Source: Paludibacteraceae bacterium (GTDB lineage: Bacteria; Bacteroidota; Bacteroidia; Bacteroidales; Paludibacteraceae). Taken from it: a stretch of DNA of 64,000 nucleotides. A program made the translations under genes and the position numbers. The notes beneath the pieces were generated by a model. That model was not told the origin of the DNA and made no database searches. It saw nothing but the letters and a program-made list of their open reading frames with translations. Positions 45,634 through 55,007 of this stretch are shown piece by piece. The stretch spans positions 1-64,000 of the forward strand of contig JAEERP010000007.1 of the NCBI GenBank assembly GCA_016285885.1, read 5' to 3'. Each line of letters begins with the position of its first letter. Position 1 is the first letter of the stretch.

Positions 45634-46041
45634 TTACTTAAAATAGATATCTCCAGTTGTGTCGGGAATATTTTTTCCGTCGTTTAACGTATCCAGATCC
45701 ATCACCGACAAATCATTCGGATCGACCTTTGCCCAATCGATGATAGAGTCACGGACCATCTCCGGCAACGAAGCGGATGGTTCCTTCTTCCCGAAAGAAA
45801 AGGAACGGACAAAATTGACCACCAGCAGCACGAACAGCAAGCCAAAGACGACGAAGAACCATTTCTTCCGGTCCGACACATTCATGCCGTTCAATTTCTT
45901 CTCCGTCCGATCGCCCATCTCCTTCTTTTTCCTTTGGTAATAATCCTTGAAAGGAGTTCCCGAAGAAGAGGTCTCGTTCTTGCTATCCGGAGTCATATCA
46001 GACGCTGGATCATTCGTTTTGTTATTTTCATCTATATTCAT
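45634..46041 (-). CDS. Small single-pass protein in the TraL position
   Basis: The product is 135 residues. A hydrophilic N-terminus with a Lys-rich stretch precedes one helix (about 58-78, W-F-F-V-V-F-G-L-L). The C-terminus is acidic. Its place between traK and traM and its size agree with TraL (DUF3989), but the sequence match is weak, so the name is not assigned. Confidence 0.55.
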   Translation of the reverse strand: MNIDENNKTNDPASDMTPDSKNETSSSGTPFKDYYQRKKKEMGDRTEKKLNGMNVSDRKKWFFVVFGLLFVLLVVNFVRSFSFGKKEPSASLPEMVRDSIIDWAKVDPNDLSVMDLDTLNDGKNIPDTTGDIYFK

Positions 46042-46051
46042 ATCATGAAAT

Positions 46052-46726
46052 TTATTCGTTTAACACAGTCGTATCACTCTCTGCCACAGTCACATCCGGC
46101 ATATAACCGGTTCGGTTCACCACACCCAACTCCTCGTTCTTCACGATTCGCCAAGCCTCGACGATAAAACCTTGCGGATCCATTTCGTCTCTCACACACG
46201 ATTCCAGGAAAGACTCGGTGACAAGGCTCTTGAAGATGATCTTGTCGTTATAGACCATGGACGTTTTACCGTACAATGTCACTTTGTATTCATATCGAGA
46301 GTCCTCCCCGACAGCGATACTATCGCAAAGGAATTCCGTGGAGACACCATTCGCCACCAAAGAATTATAGAAGCCCTTCTCACTCAATGAATTACAATAA
46401 TTCTTCACGTCCGATCCCGCCAGATACTCAGCAATTCGTACATTCTTCTTGATAAACTCGATATCAGGTGAGAGGATGAAGAGCAGTTCATGCAACCGCT
46501 TGACATGCGCTTCCGCCTCCGCAACACGGTTCACGGAGACATTCTCCGCCAGAGCCAGTTTCAGCGTGTTACGGCTATCGACCACATAGACCGAGTTCCG
46601 CTCCTCGTCAGCGCTATCGAAAGTAGCCTTCAACACCCAAATAGTCAGGCCAGTGACCGCGACCGTCACGCACACCATGATGAATTTGACCAACTTGAAA
46701 GTGGCTGGTATATCATTCGTTCCCAT
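46052..46726 (-). CDS. Second TraK-like (VirB8-type) protein
   Basis: The product is 224 residues. One N-terminal helix (about 15-37) is followed by a VirB8-like domain. Conserved positions are shared with the TraK next to it: E-A-x-x-H-V-K-R-L-H-E-L-L-F, L-S-P-D, YEYKVTLYGKTSMV and D-P-Q-G-F. It appears to be a diverged tandem duplicate. Its ATG overlaps the traK stop by one base (TGATG), so the two are translationally coupled. Confidence 0.75.
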   Translation of the reverse strand: MGTNDIPATFKLVKFIMVCVTVAVTGLTIWVLKATFDSADEERNSVYVVDSRNTLKLALAENVSVNRVAEAEAHVKRLHELLFILSPDIEFIKKNVRIAEYLAGSDVKNYCNSLSEKGFYNSLVANGVSTEFLCDSIAVGEDSRYEYKVTLYGKTSMVYNDKIIFKSLVTESFLESCVRDEMDPQGFIVEAWRIVKNEELGVVNRTGYMPDVTVAESDTTVLNE

Positions 46727-47349
46727 CAATACAAAGAGTTAAGTTGAGTATCCTTGTTGCTAATCACATTCAGGTTCTCGAGCAGAAAACCGTTGGGGGT
46801 CGCTTCGGAGCGAGGGCAGTTCCTCAATTCGCAAGACGTGATGAGTTCCCTGACCGTGACGGAGGAGCGGCGGACGATAGCCGTCTTCCCATACATTACC
46901 GCGCCATAAGGGTAGCGGGAGAAGTCCGTCACAACACTATCGCACCTATACTGGCAGATGATGCCCGCCTCGACGATCTGTCGATAAAACCCGTTGGCGG
47001 TCATGTTATCATACATCTGCACGGCGGAGTTGTCTGCCATGGCAAGCGCCTTCTCCACCCCGTATTGGATGGCTCCATTATCAGGATAGAGGCTAAAGAA
47101 GAGCTGATGAAAACGCTCGATCGCCGCCTTCGCCTCCACCGGACGGTTGTCCGTCGTGTTCTGGTTCAATGCGCACATCACGGACTCCTCTCCTTGGAGT
47201 GCATAAACCTTACTCGTCTGGTTCCTCTTGAACTGGATGGAAAACAACACTGCGCACAAGATGACAATCAGATTAGATGCCACCAGCAAAATGAGGAAGA
47301 GCCTCACATGCGAAAAAGCGCTTTGAATATTTGTTAACGACTTAATCAT
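46726..47349 (-). CDS. traK: Conjugative transposon protein TraK (VirB8-like)
   Basis: The product is 207 residues and fits the canonical TraK pattern: start MIKSLTNIQSAFSHVRLF, one helix, then NRPVEAKAAIERFHQLFFSLYPD, YPYGAVMYGKTAIVR and NGFLLENLNVISNKD. TraK-type proteins form the inner-membrane and periplasmic assembly platform of the channel. Its start overlaps the traJ stop by four bases. Confidence 0.88.
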   Translation of the reverse strand: MIKSLTNIQSAFSHVRLFLILLVASNLIVILCAVLFSIQFKRNQTSKVYALQGEESVMCALNQNTTDNRPVEAKAAIERFHQLFFSLYPDNGAIQYGVEKALAMADNSAVQMYDNMTANGFYRQIVEAGIICQYRCDSVVTDFSRYPYGAVMYGKTAIVRRSSVTVRELITSCELRNCPRSEATPNGFLLENLNVISNKDTQLNSLY

Positions 47350-48350
47350 TTTTTCCCTTTACTTAATAGTTTTGCGGCCACTGCGGCCTTTCCTCCCGCC
47401 ACGCTCGCCGCATGTCTCCCCTCGCCGGTCAGACCACCCGCACCCGCACTGGAGACAATATAGTTTGAAATGGATGGTATCGACAAGAAGGCTGCAGTGG
47501 AAGCCAAAGAGAGTATCAGGTAGTATCCTAATCCAATCTCTCCACTGGTGCCTATACTATCCACCGTGTTCCGGAACAAGCTCATCAAGGCGAAACACGT
47601 TATATTCACGCAAGGCGCATAAAGACTCACCGTGACATAACGGCCAATCCAATTAGGAAGAGATCCCGAGAAATACGGAATCAGGGAAAGTGCGAAGGCA
47701 AAAGGCCCCACATATACCAATATCAGCTTTGAGACGAAGGCGATCGACAAAACCCCGATGGCAACGACGAGCGCGACAATGGAGAGGAGGGCGAGGACCT
47801 CCCCCATGACGATTTCCTTGATGGCATCAGCTATTGAACCCGACAAAGACCATGAGGAACTCGACTCTTTCAAATTCGAAGATAAGGACACATCGGTTTT
47901 CTCTCCCTGAGTCTTAACATTTAACTTAATATCCCCCTCTTTGGTCTTCGTTTCTCCCTCTATCATGGAATCAAAGTTTTTCTTTAGTTTTTTTTCCAAT
48001 GCATTGTTTTGGTTCCGCGAGTATTCTTCAACCAGTATCTCGGTGGGCTTATTTATCCAGCCACAAACAGTATCCATGGTCTGTACGAATGTGGGGAAGT
48101 TAATGATGATCAAACCTATCGCAAATGGCCTAAAGAGCGCATAAACATTGATGGATTCACCTTTGCACCATCCTTGCCACACCATGTTCCCGACATAAAA
48201 CAGCGCAAATAAGCCACATAACAGAACCGCCACACTCGCCACATTCCCCACGTCTTTTATACATTCATCTAGTATGGTGTCCAATCGTTTGGCGAAGCTC
48301 GGAATAGACTCAAAACAAAAGGAACTGACTATCTCATCACTCTTTAACAT
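47346..48350 (-). CDS. traJ: Conjugative transposon protein TraJ (VirB6-like)
   Basis: The product is 334 residues with about six helices: one near 35-58, one near 72-90 and four in the C-terminal half. This is the TraJ layout of the inner-membrane channel component. A hydrophilic section of about 70 residues (Lys/Glu/Ser-rich, about 112-178) lies between. It starts 9 bp after traI. Confidence 0.85.
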   Translation of the reverse strand: MLKSDEIVSSFCFESIPSFAKRLDTILDECIKDVGNVASVAVLLCGLFALFYVGNMVWQGWCKGESINVYALFRPFAIGLIIINFPTFVQTMDTVCGWINKPTEILVEEYSRNQNNALEKKLKKNFDSMIEGETKTKEGDIKLNVKTQGEKTDVSLSSNLKESSSSWSLSGSIADAIKEIVMGEVLALLSIVALVVAIGVLSIAFVSKLILVYVGPFAFALSLIPYFSGSLPNWIGRYVTVSLYAPCVNITCFALMSLFRNTVDSIGTSGEIGLGYYLILSLASTAAFLSIPSISNYIVSSAGAGGLTGEGRHAASVAGGKAAVAAKLLSKGKK

Positions 48351-48359
48351 GGCAACCTC

Positions 48360-49034
48360 CTATTTCTTGTTATCTGTTTTATATTCCAGACGATAGTTCG
48401 CCGAAGTGTATTGATTGTACAAACTGAGCGTGTAATTGATCGTCTTCCTCCGTTCCTCGACCTTTTTGTTCGCACTAGATTTAAGTGTTTCCAGTTTCGA
48501 ATTGAACTCGTCTATCCTCTTGCCTATGTTATCAATCAAGGTGATACGCTCGAACGAGGTGAGTCCGGCATCCCCTTCACCCGTGAACTCTCCGATGATG
48601 GTCTTCGCCTCCTCATAGGCCTCCGCCGACTCCTTCACAATCAGGTTCGCGTTATAGGCGATGTTGTTGCGCTCGGTCTTGCTCAAGTAGTCGCAACACA
48701 TCAGTTGCCCATAAAACGTCTTGTAGTTATCCTTCAGGTTGTTCACCTTCTCGAGCAAAGAGACAACAGAACGTGCGTTTTTCACCCATTTCATGCACTT
48801 CTTATACCTTTCGGCATTCTCCTTCATCATCTTGGACTGACTCAGCATCTCCTTCATCTGTTCCATCAAAGTAACCTTCTGGTCGGTCGCATTCGCCATC
48901 TCCTCACAGAAGTTCGATGCGGTCTGCGCGATAGCGACAGGATCCTCCACGATCATCGCGCCCTGCGCCATTGCACACATCGAAACGCAAGAGAGCACAG
49001 ACGCGACCAAGATATGTTTTAAAGCACCTCTCAT
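48360..49034 (-). CDS. traI: Conjugative transposon protein TraI (DUF4141)
   Basis: The product is 224 residues. A signal peptide (CMAQGA region) is followed by a nearly all-helical, coiled-coil-rich body, as in DUF4141/TraI proteins, which are VirB5-like periplasmic or pilus-associated subunits. It lies five bases after traG. Confidence 0.83.
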   Translation of the reverse strand: MRGALKHILVASVLSCVSMCAMAQGAMIVEDPVAIAQTASNFCEEMANATDQKVTLMEQMKEMLSQSKMMKENAERYKKCMKWVKNARSVVSLLEKVNNLKDNYKTFYGQLMCCDYLSKTERNNIAYNANLIVKESAEAYEEAKTIIGEFTGEGDAGLTSFERITLIDNIGKRIDEFNSKLETLKSSANKKVEERRKTINYTLSLYNQYTSANYRLEYKTDNKK

Positions 49035-49039
49035 CTCAT

Positions 49040-51547
49040 CTATTTTTTATAGTGAATATTAATATACTTCTCGATAGCCTTCCGCATAGAGCCCAGTTCC
49101 TTCGCATACTGAAGGACAACCCCTTTCTCCTCCTTCGTCGTGGAGAAAGTCAGGTACTCTTCCGGAGAGACCTCCACACCATAGACGGCCGAAAAAGCCG
49201 AATTAAAGGAGATGAACACCTCCTTGTATTTGGCGCGTTGCCCATTCTTCTGCAAATCCCTATTGATGGACAACACCAAGGCCTTCTCCTTTTCAGAGAG
49301 GGCCAATGTGGACTGTATCTCTTCAAAACGGTTCAGAAACTTGCTTTGATCGAGCAAGATCTTCTCGTCCGCATTGTTTATGATCGCATCCTTGATGATG
49401 TCATTGCCGATGATGTCACCCACCTCCTGCGTCACCACGATCACCTCTCCGTTATGTTTACGTACCGTCTTGTAGAGATACTTGATGAACTCCGCCGTAC
49501 CGCTCTTCGAGATGGCCTTCCACGCCTCCTCGATAAGGATCACTTTCCTCTCGTGAGGCTGCAAGCGCCTCATCTTGGCGATGTACGTATCCATCAGCAC
49601 GATTGTCACGACAGGGAAAAGAACCTTATGGTCCTTGATGTTGTCCAACTCAAAGACGACGAACCGCTTATGGAGCAAGTCCACCTTCTCCTTCGAATTC
49701 AGCAAATACTCATACTTGCCCCCCTTCGCATAAGGGGCGAGCACCTGAATTAGATTATCAATGTCAAAGTTCTCGATCCGAACGGATTTCTTCGAAATAT
49801 ACTCCTTGAACTGCTTTGAAAGGAAAGCGTAGAAAGAGTTGAAGCAAGGAAAAATCTCCCTGTGCTGCTTGATGATCTCAATGTAGAAATTCAGGGCGGT
49901 CTCGATATGCGTCTCCTCCGCCTTGGAGATCTCCTCATGTTCGTTCTTCCAAAGGATGCAGATCAAAGAGAGCAACTGCACCATCTTCTCCTCCGTGTAG
50001 ACATAATCCTCCACGTAGAAAGGGTTGAAGGAGATTGGTTCCTCCTCCTTGAAGGTGAAGTAGACACCGTCCTCTCCATGCGTACGCTCTTGGATCAATT
50101 GGCAAAGACCGAGGTAGGAATCACCCACGTCGACGATCACCAAATGCTCCCCTTGCTCATATTTCTGCGCCATCATCACATTGGTGAAGAAGGATTTACC
50201 CGAGCCGGAAGGACCCAAAATGAATTTATTCTTCGCGCTGGCCCAACCCCGTCGCACAGGCTCGTCACTGACATCGATTCTAACCGGCGCACCGCTGATT
50301 CGGTCGGTCAGTTTCAGGCCATGACCATCCTCCCCCGTGATATCCCTGTAGTTGCTTTCCATATTGAAAAAGCAGACGCTGGGAGCGATAAAGGATAAGA
50401 ACTTCATCTCCGACGGATAATTGGAGGAAGCTCCGGGAATGCCCGCCCAGAAGATGTGAGGGACAATCACCTCCGTCTTCGAGACCTGGCAGTCCAGGTT
50501 GGACAAGACACCACCCACCTGCGAGTTCTTCTCCAGCAGACGGGTGTAGGAAGTGTCCCACACCAAGACATTGAACGCTGCATGGATACTATGTTCCTTC
50601 ATGACTTGCGCTTGCGTCAGGTACTCGTCGTTAAACTCCTTGTTGATGGCGTTCTCCCTCGAAATGGCCGAGAGGGACTCCATCTTGCGGCCCTGCTTCT
50701 CCAACTCACGAAGGTTCTCGCTCGAATCGTCGATGAAGATATACTGGTTGTAGATATGGTCGAACGGCAACTTCAAGCACAGCTCGTAAGAGAAGCAATC
50801 AGCCAGAGAAGAGACGTCGGTCGACAACTTCTCATTTCGCTTATGGCTGGAGACCACATTCGGCAGATCCGTCAACTCGCCCAAGGAGAAGCAGGAGACA
50901 TACTTGTCGCCCACCATCAAATCGTCCTCGTTCACATGCAGGTCGTAAAGAATTTCGCCCTCTCCGGAGTAGTTCAGCGTCAAGTATTGTTCGATGACGC
51001 CGAACTGTTTATCCGATCCTAATACCTCGTCTTCCGACAACTCCCGGCAGACGATGCCCCCCGACTGCAAGATGTTCAACATCTGGTTCACACTATCGTT
51101 GAACGTGTCGATACGCATGCTGTCGACAGACTCCTGGGGGACAATTCGGTTCCTAAGAATCGAGTTGGCCGCGGAAGTCGTCTTCAATCCATTTTTCGTC
51201 GAGAGCGTAACGTAAAGGAAGCACCGATGCCTCAACAGCGACCGCCCTGTGAAATGACGGGCGGAAGCCTCCTGCAAGAAACTCTCCGAGAAAGGCACGT
51301 CCTGGCAGACCATCTCCGTAAAGACGTCCTGTTTATGGACGATCGAGTAATTAGGGAGAGCCCTCACCGCACGGCACCAACACTCGTTCATCGCATCAAT
51401 CTCCACGTCCGAGGAGGTGTAGACCTGAGGCAATGTCAGTTCAAACAGACGGGTGATGTCGCCCGACTTGGAGACCAACAAGCCATCCTCGTACGATAAC
51501 AAGGGAAAGCAATTCTCAATTTGGTTCGATTTAACGTTAAAATTCAT
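49040..51547 (-). CDS. traG: Conjugation ATPase TraG (VirB4-like)
   Basis: The product is 835 residues. The Walker A motif GPSGSGKSFF lies near residue 443 and the Walker B region KVILIEEAW near residue 666. The VirB4-type N-terminal domain comes first. This AAA+ ATPase powers assembly and transport in the type IV secretion system. The frame extends to an ATG at 51607, but the ATG at 51547 overlaps the traF stop by four bases (ATGA) and begins the conserved MNFN segment, so it is preferred. Confidence 0.92.
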   Translation of the reverse strand: MNFNVKSNQIENCFPLLSYEDGLLVSKSGDITRLFELTLPQVYTSSDVEIDAMNECWCRAVRALPNYSIVHKQDVFTEMVCQDVPFSESFLQEASARHFTGRSLLRHRCFLYVTLSTKNGLKTTSAANSILRNRIVPQESVDSMRIDTFNDSVNQMLNILQSGGIVCRELSEDEVLGSDKQFGVIEQYLTLNYSGEGEILYDLHVNEDDLMVGDKYVSCFSLGELTDLPNVVSSHKRNEKLSTDVSSLADCFSYELCLKLPFDHIYNQYIFIDDSSENLRELEKQGRKMESLSAISRENAINKEFNDEYLTQAQVMKEHSIHAAFNVLVWDTSYTRLLEKNSQVGGVLSNLDCQVSKTEVIVPHIFWAGIPGASSNYPSEMKFLSFIAPSVCFFNMESNYRDITGEDGHGLKLTDRISGAPVRIDVSDEPVRRGWASAKNKFILGPSGSGKSFFTNVMMAQKYEQGEHLVIVDVGDSYLGLCQLIQERTHGEDGVYFTFKEEEPISFNPFYVEDYVYTEEKMVQLLSLICILWKNEHEEISKAEETHIETALNFYIEIIKQHREIFPCFNSFYAFLSKQFKEYISKKSVRIENFDIDNLIQVLAPYAKGGKYEYLLNSKEKVDLLHKRFVVFELDNIKDHKVLFPVVTIVLMDTYIAKMRRLQPHERKVILIEEAWKAISKSGTAEFIKYLYKTVRKHNGEVIVVTQEVGDIIGNDIIKDAIINNADEKILLDQSKFLNRFEEIQSTLALSEKEKALVLSINRDLQKNGQRAKYKEVFISFNSAFSAVYGVEVSPEEYLTFSTTKEEKGVVLQYAKELGSMRKAIEKYINIHYKK

Positions 51548-51855
51548 TTCTTGCCTCCTTTTTGAATCAAACTCCTTGTGCGCTTCAATTGAATTCGCTT
51601 CGGACAAGCGTTTTGCGCCAACCTTTTAGAAAGTCCATTGGAACCGTACTTATTGTTTAGATAATAGGTGACGAAATAGGAGACGGCCGCAATGATGACC
51701 GCAACCGGTATGGCGACCCAGTTGCTCAAGAACTGCAACATGAAATAGGCCAAAATCGCACACACCAAGCCCCCTACAAAGTAAAAGATATAGGTCTCCT
51801 TCAGACCATAAAAATCCAGAGGGCGATTCACCCCCTTATTAATCGGATAATCCAT
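51544..51855 (-). CDS. traF: Conjugative transposon protein TraF (VirB3-like, DUF4133)
   Basis: The product is 103 residues, starting MDYPINKGVNRPLDFYGLK, the DUF4133/TraF signature. Two adjacent helices (about 22-66) are followed by a basic tail. The longer frame begins upstream at 51975 inside traE and is rejected because the family start is here. It is 53 bp after traE. Confidence 0.88.
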   Translation of the reverse strand: MDYPINKGVNRPLDFYGLKETYIFYFVGGLVCAILAYFMLQFLSNWVAIPVAVIIAAVSYFVTYYLNNKYGSNGLSKRLAQNACPKRIQLKRTRSLIQKGGKK

Positions 51856-51908
51856 ATTATGATAAAACAATAAGTACTGTACTACATAAGACCCAAAGAC
51901 GTGGAATG

Positions 51909-52214
51909 TTATCCCACGAAGAATGATTTGATCAGCGTAACGACAACCGCCACGAAAATCAACGAACCAAACCATCCCACAGCCACCTTGGATGTGTCAG
52001 GGTCACCGTTACTCCACTTGGAATAGACCTTGAAAGCACCCACCAAAGCCATAATCGCACATATTGCGTAGAAGATACCGCAAGCCACGTCAAAGTATCC
52101 CTTAATGTCCGTCTCCACTTGTTGAAGCGCCTGTTTGCGGGACGCATCATTCTGCGCAAAAGTTAACACCATGTTACTTAACACCAAGCATACTGTCAAA
52201 ATTGTCTTTTTCAT
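51909..52214 (-). CDS. traE: Conjugative transposon protein TraE (VirB2-like, DUF4134)
   Basis: The product is 101 residues. A signal peptide (FAQND) precedes two membrane helices (about 45-63 and 80-98), the pilin-like layout of DUF4134/TraE. It is the first gene of the operon, with the -7 box TATATTTG at 52253-52260 upstream. Confidence 0.88.
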   Translation of the reverse strand: MKKTILTVCLVLSNMVLTFAQNDASRKQALQQVETDIKGYFDVACGIFYAICAIMALVGAFKVYSKWSNGDPDTSKVAVGWFGSLIFVAVVVTLIKSFFVG

Positions 52215-52252
52215 TTTCTCAAGTTTTAAATTATTTGTGTATCATTTACGTG

Positions 52253-52281
52253 CAAATATACACATTTTTTCGTTACACAAA
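52253..52281 (-). promoter_or_regulatory. Promoter of the tra operon
   Basis: TATATTTG (52253-52260) is a perfect -7 box. A TTTG (52278-52281) lies 17 nt before it, which is 2 to 3 nt short of the ideal spacing. The start would be about 30 nt before traE. Confidence 0.55.
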
Positions 52282-52594
52282 ATTTTTTGAAGAAATATTT
52301 ACACATTTTTTTTGACTGTTATACGATCTATGCCATAAATATCATCCGGACAAATGACCTAACACACAAAAAGGACATTCTATTCGAATAGAGATATTTT
52401 GACTTGCGAAATTAGTAATAAAGCAAGAAAAAGAAAAAATGTGATTATTATAATTAACCGTTTACAATAATTATAATCTATTTTCACGATAAATAAATAT
52501 TGATTTTTCGGGGAAATCACCCATAATGTCATAATATTTCTAAATAAATCGAAAAAAATCCCTCTTGTACCACTAACAAATGAGGAAAAAACTT
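52282..52594. other. AT-rich spacer between tra operon and surface-protein gene
   Basis: About 300 bp of strongly AT-rich DNA with many A/T runs. I see no gene or clear hairpin. Confidence 0.6.
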
Positions 52595-52745
52595 TATCTT
52601 AGTAGCAGGGAAAGGGGAAGCGGAGAAGCGTGCGCAAGCCTTCCGCAGTGGAACAACAAAAGGCAGTGTATGAGACGAATACGGTAAACCTACCGAGGAG
52701 AGCGAAAGGGCTAAGCATCGGCACGAACCTACCTTCGGAACTAAA
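52595..52745 (+). ncRNA. GC-rich, possibly structured leader before the T9SS protein gene
   Basis: A TATCTTAG box (52595-52602) is followed by about 140 nt of purine-rich, GC-rich sequence. It contains a GCGGA/TCCGC stem (about 52620-52645), a CGGTA-AACC-TACCG hairpin (52682-52695) and a possible CCGAGG/CCTTCGG pairing. It stands out from the AT-rich DNA on both sides and precedes the start codon by about 40 bases. It matches no riboswitch class I can recall. Confidence 0.35.
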
Positions 52746-52783
52746 ACATGCATTATCTAATAATAACTAAATAATTATAGCGA

Positions 52784-54805
52784 ATGAACATGACTACTTT
52801 TACTTCAGGAATCTTCAAGGGGATTTGCGCCTTGAAACGTAAAAAACACAACGCTTGGCTTAGGTGCGCCGTAATGCTGGGCATCTTCTTCCTCGCGTCA
52901 TGGCAGGAAGCTTCCGCCATCTCCAGCTGGGATGAGTACTCCGATTTGGATAAAGTGACGTGGAATCCGGAAAGGGGTACCCTCGAGTACAAAATTAGGG
53001 TTTACCAGACCTGGGGCGCCACTCTTTCCGGCTACTGCGGCTTCGGAATCGACGGCAATGCGCTCACCATCACACAAAACACGAAGGTCAAACATGTCAT
53101 CAAAGTCCAAATGAATGAGGAGGGTCAGGCCGTAGTCGCCGACATAGACGGCAGGGATCTGATTGGCAACTGGGTGGTAGAGAAGTCGCCGGACAGCGGG
53201 GACGACGAGACCACCCGTTTCATATCGTTTGAGGTGCCCGTCTCCCAAGCGGACTTAGGCACGACGGTCACCATCGATTTGGCGGGCCACTGGTGGAGAG
53301 AGGGGGCTACCCCAGACGAGGATATTAGCGAATCCTCCTACCGAAAGGTCACCGTAAGCTACCCTGAAGACCCGAAACTGAAAATCACAAAGGTATACTA
53401 CGGCTGTAGCGACGAAAACAATAACCCAAGAATCTATTTCGACTGGACTCGCCAGGTCAACAAGGGTGTCGCCCTGATGGGTGGTATATTCCTGTGCGAG
53501 GCGGACTCCACTACACGTACGTCCCACTCGGGCGTCACGGGCAGACAGGCGGAGAACGATCCAGCCTATTTCGCCGTGACAGCTTACACAGAGCCTTACC
53601 ATGACCTGAACAAATCCTACAAGTACAAGCTTAGGCAGGAGTGTCAACTGGGCGGTGAAATCAACGGCATCCAATGCGATCTCCATTATGTGTTCGAATC
53701 CAGTGCGGTGACCGTGAACGCTTATCCACAAGTATCCGACATCACCTGCGCCCTTTCCGACAACGTGTTGACCTGCACATGGGCAATTCCAACCGCCCCG
53801 GCGGGAGATTACGACAACAGCCCGTTCCTCCTCACCATCAAAACGACAATGGGGGACAGCGTGGCCACACAAACTGAAGAGATCGCTTACGCCCCAGGGA
53901 AGACGAGCTACTCTTACGGTGTGACAACCTCCCCAGGGGAAAACACTTACGAGTTCTCCGTAATACGTTCGGCGACGAAGGACCTGAGTTGCTACGACAT
54001 CTTCAAGAGGAGCATTTCCGCATCCGTGGCTTCGGGTTCCCACGTCTATCCGAAAAATCCTCACGCAACCAATGTTCCCGGCAGTGGCACCGTTAAAATC
54101 ACGTGGGAGAAGGACGGAGTCGTATGGACGGAAGGGACCATAATGCTCATCCACAGAACCGATATGGTCGGCAAAGTCCACACAGACACCATAAAAACAA
54201 AAGCTGAATTTGAGCTGTTATCCTTCGAAGACAAGAATGTGGGCGCCTGCGAAAGCTACACCTATTCTCTCGAACTGAAACCAGGCAACGGCATGGCGGC
54301 GAAGAAGCTGGACATCGAAGAGCAAATCGAAATCGGAGGTTGCGAATTGGAGCCAGCAGCGTTCCTAACCATACAGGATGGAGCAAATGGCAAGACTGCG
54401 CTGGAAGTAGGCAACTGTAAAACCTTCAAGCTTGCATTCAAACCAGAAGAGGGCTGGGAGATCGGCTCCGTCACGTTCAATGGTACGGATGTGACCGACC
54501 AGTTGGATTACGGATTCTTCACAACGCCAGAGATAACGGCAAATTCCACGTTGTCAGTTGTTTATAAGAAAAACATCCTCACGAACGCACGTATGCATAC
54601 CAGTTCATTGCTACGCGTATGGGTGAACGACGGGAAGGTGATCGTCGGCAATGCGCAGATCGGTTCAGAGGTGACCATCACCGACATGATGGGACGTACG
54701 ATCTTCATGGGCAAAGTCGATTCGAGCGAGATGGAACTCGACTTCCTCGGCAAGGGCATCTTCCTTGTGAAGGTGGAGGACGAGGTCTTCAAAGTATCGC
54801 TCTAA
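52784..54805 (+). CDS. T9SS-sorted surface protein
   Basis: The product is 673 residues. A signal peptide ends near residue 45 (QEASA). The middle is made of beta-rich, Fn3-like modules (about 60-500). A repeat-like segment near 530-590 (EEGWEIGSVTFNGTDVTD) resembles Flg_new/InlB B-repeat units. The last 70 residues form a type IX secretion C-terminal sorting domain (VWVNDGKVIVGNAQ, VTITDMMGRTIFMG, GIFLVKVEDEVFKV). The substrate bound is unknown. It is divergent from the tra operon. Confidence 0.83.
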   Translation: MNMTTFTSGIFKGICALKRKKHNAWLRCAVMLGIFFLASWQEASAISSWDEYSDLDKVTWNPERGTLEYKIRVYQTWGATLSGYCGFGIDGNALTITQNTKVKHVIKVQMNEEGQAVVADIDGRDLIGNWVVEKSPDSGDDETTRFISFEVPVSQADLGTTVTIDLAGHWWREGATPDEDISESSYRKVTVSYPEDPKLKITKVYYGCSDENNNPRIYFDWTRQVNKGVALMGGIFLCEADSTTRTSHSGVTGRQAENDPAYFAVTAYTEPYHDLNKSYKYKLRQECQLGGEINGIQCDLHYVFESSAVTVNAYPQVSDITCALSDNVLTCTWAIPTAPAGDYDNSPFLLTIKTTMGDSVATQTEEIAYAPGKTSYSYGVTTSPGENTYEFSVIRSATKDLSCYDIFKRSISASVASGSHVYPKNPHATNVPGSGTVKITWEKDGVVWTEGTIMLIHRTDMVGKVHTDTIKTKAEFELLSFEDKNVGACESYTYSLELKPGNGMAAKKLDIEEQIEIGGCELEPAAFLTIQDGANGKTALEVGNCKTFKLAFKPEEGWEIGSVTFNGTDVTDQLDYGFFTTPEITANSTLSVVYKKNILTNARMHTSSLLRVWVNDGKVIVGNAQIGSEVTITDMMGRTIFMGKVDSSEMELDFLGKGIFLVKVEDEVFKVSL

Positions 54806-54835
54806 CCATTGGCGATAAATATTAAAAACATATAG

Positions 54836-54870
54836 GGAGAGGGTGCGTCAGGATTGATACACCCTCTCTC
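54836..54870 (+). terminator. Hairpin after the T9SS protein gene
   Basis: GAGAGGGTG and CACCCTCTC form a nine-pair stem 31 bp past the stop codon. It is not followed by a strong T run, so it is a weak terminator candidate. Confidence 0.5.
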
Positions 54871-54944
54871 TGTAAATAGGAAGGCCTGTCGTATTAATTC
54901 CGTAATAAATACACCAATTACATTGCGAACAATGATATTTTTTG

Positions 54945-54952
54945 TATATTTG
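54945..54952 (+). promoter_or_regulatory. -7 box of the unknown gene pair
   Basis: TATATTTG is a perfect -7 box, with ATTG 19 nt upstream (54922-54925). It is 56 nt before the start codon at 55008. Confidence 0.6.
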
Positions 54953-55007
54953 TGGAACGAAAAGAGGTGAGATACACTCACAATACATTGTACAAAAGGG
55001 TTTTAAG

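Noticed and set aside
52595..52745. A cobalamin, c-di-GMP or SAM riboswitch
   Set aside because: None of the diagnostic consensus blocks of these classes that I can recall is present.
53255..54181. A 308-codon minus-strand frame
   Set aside because: It is antisense to the T9SS surface protein gene, which has a signal peptide and a sorting domain.
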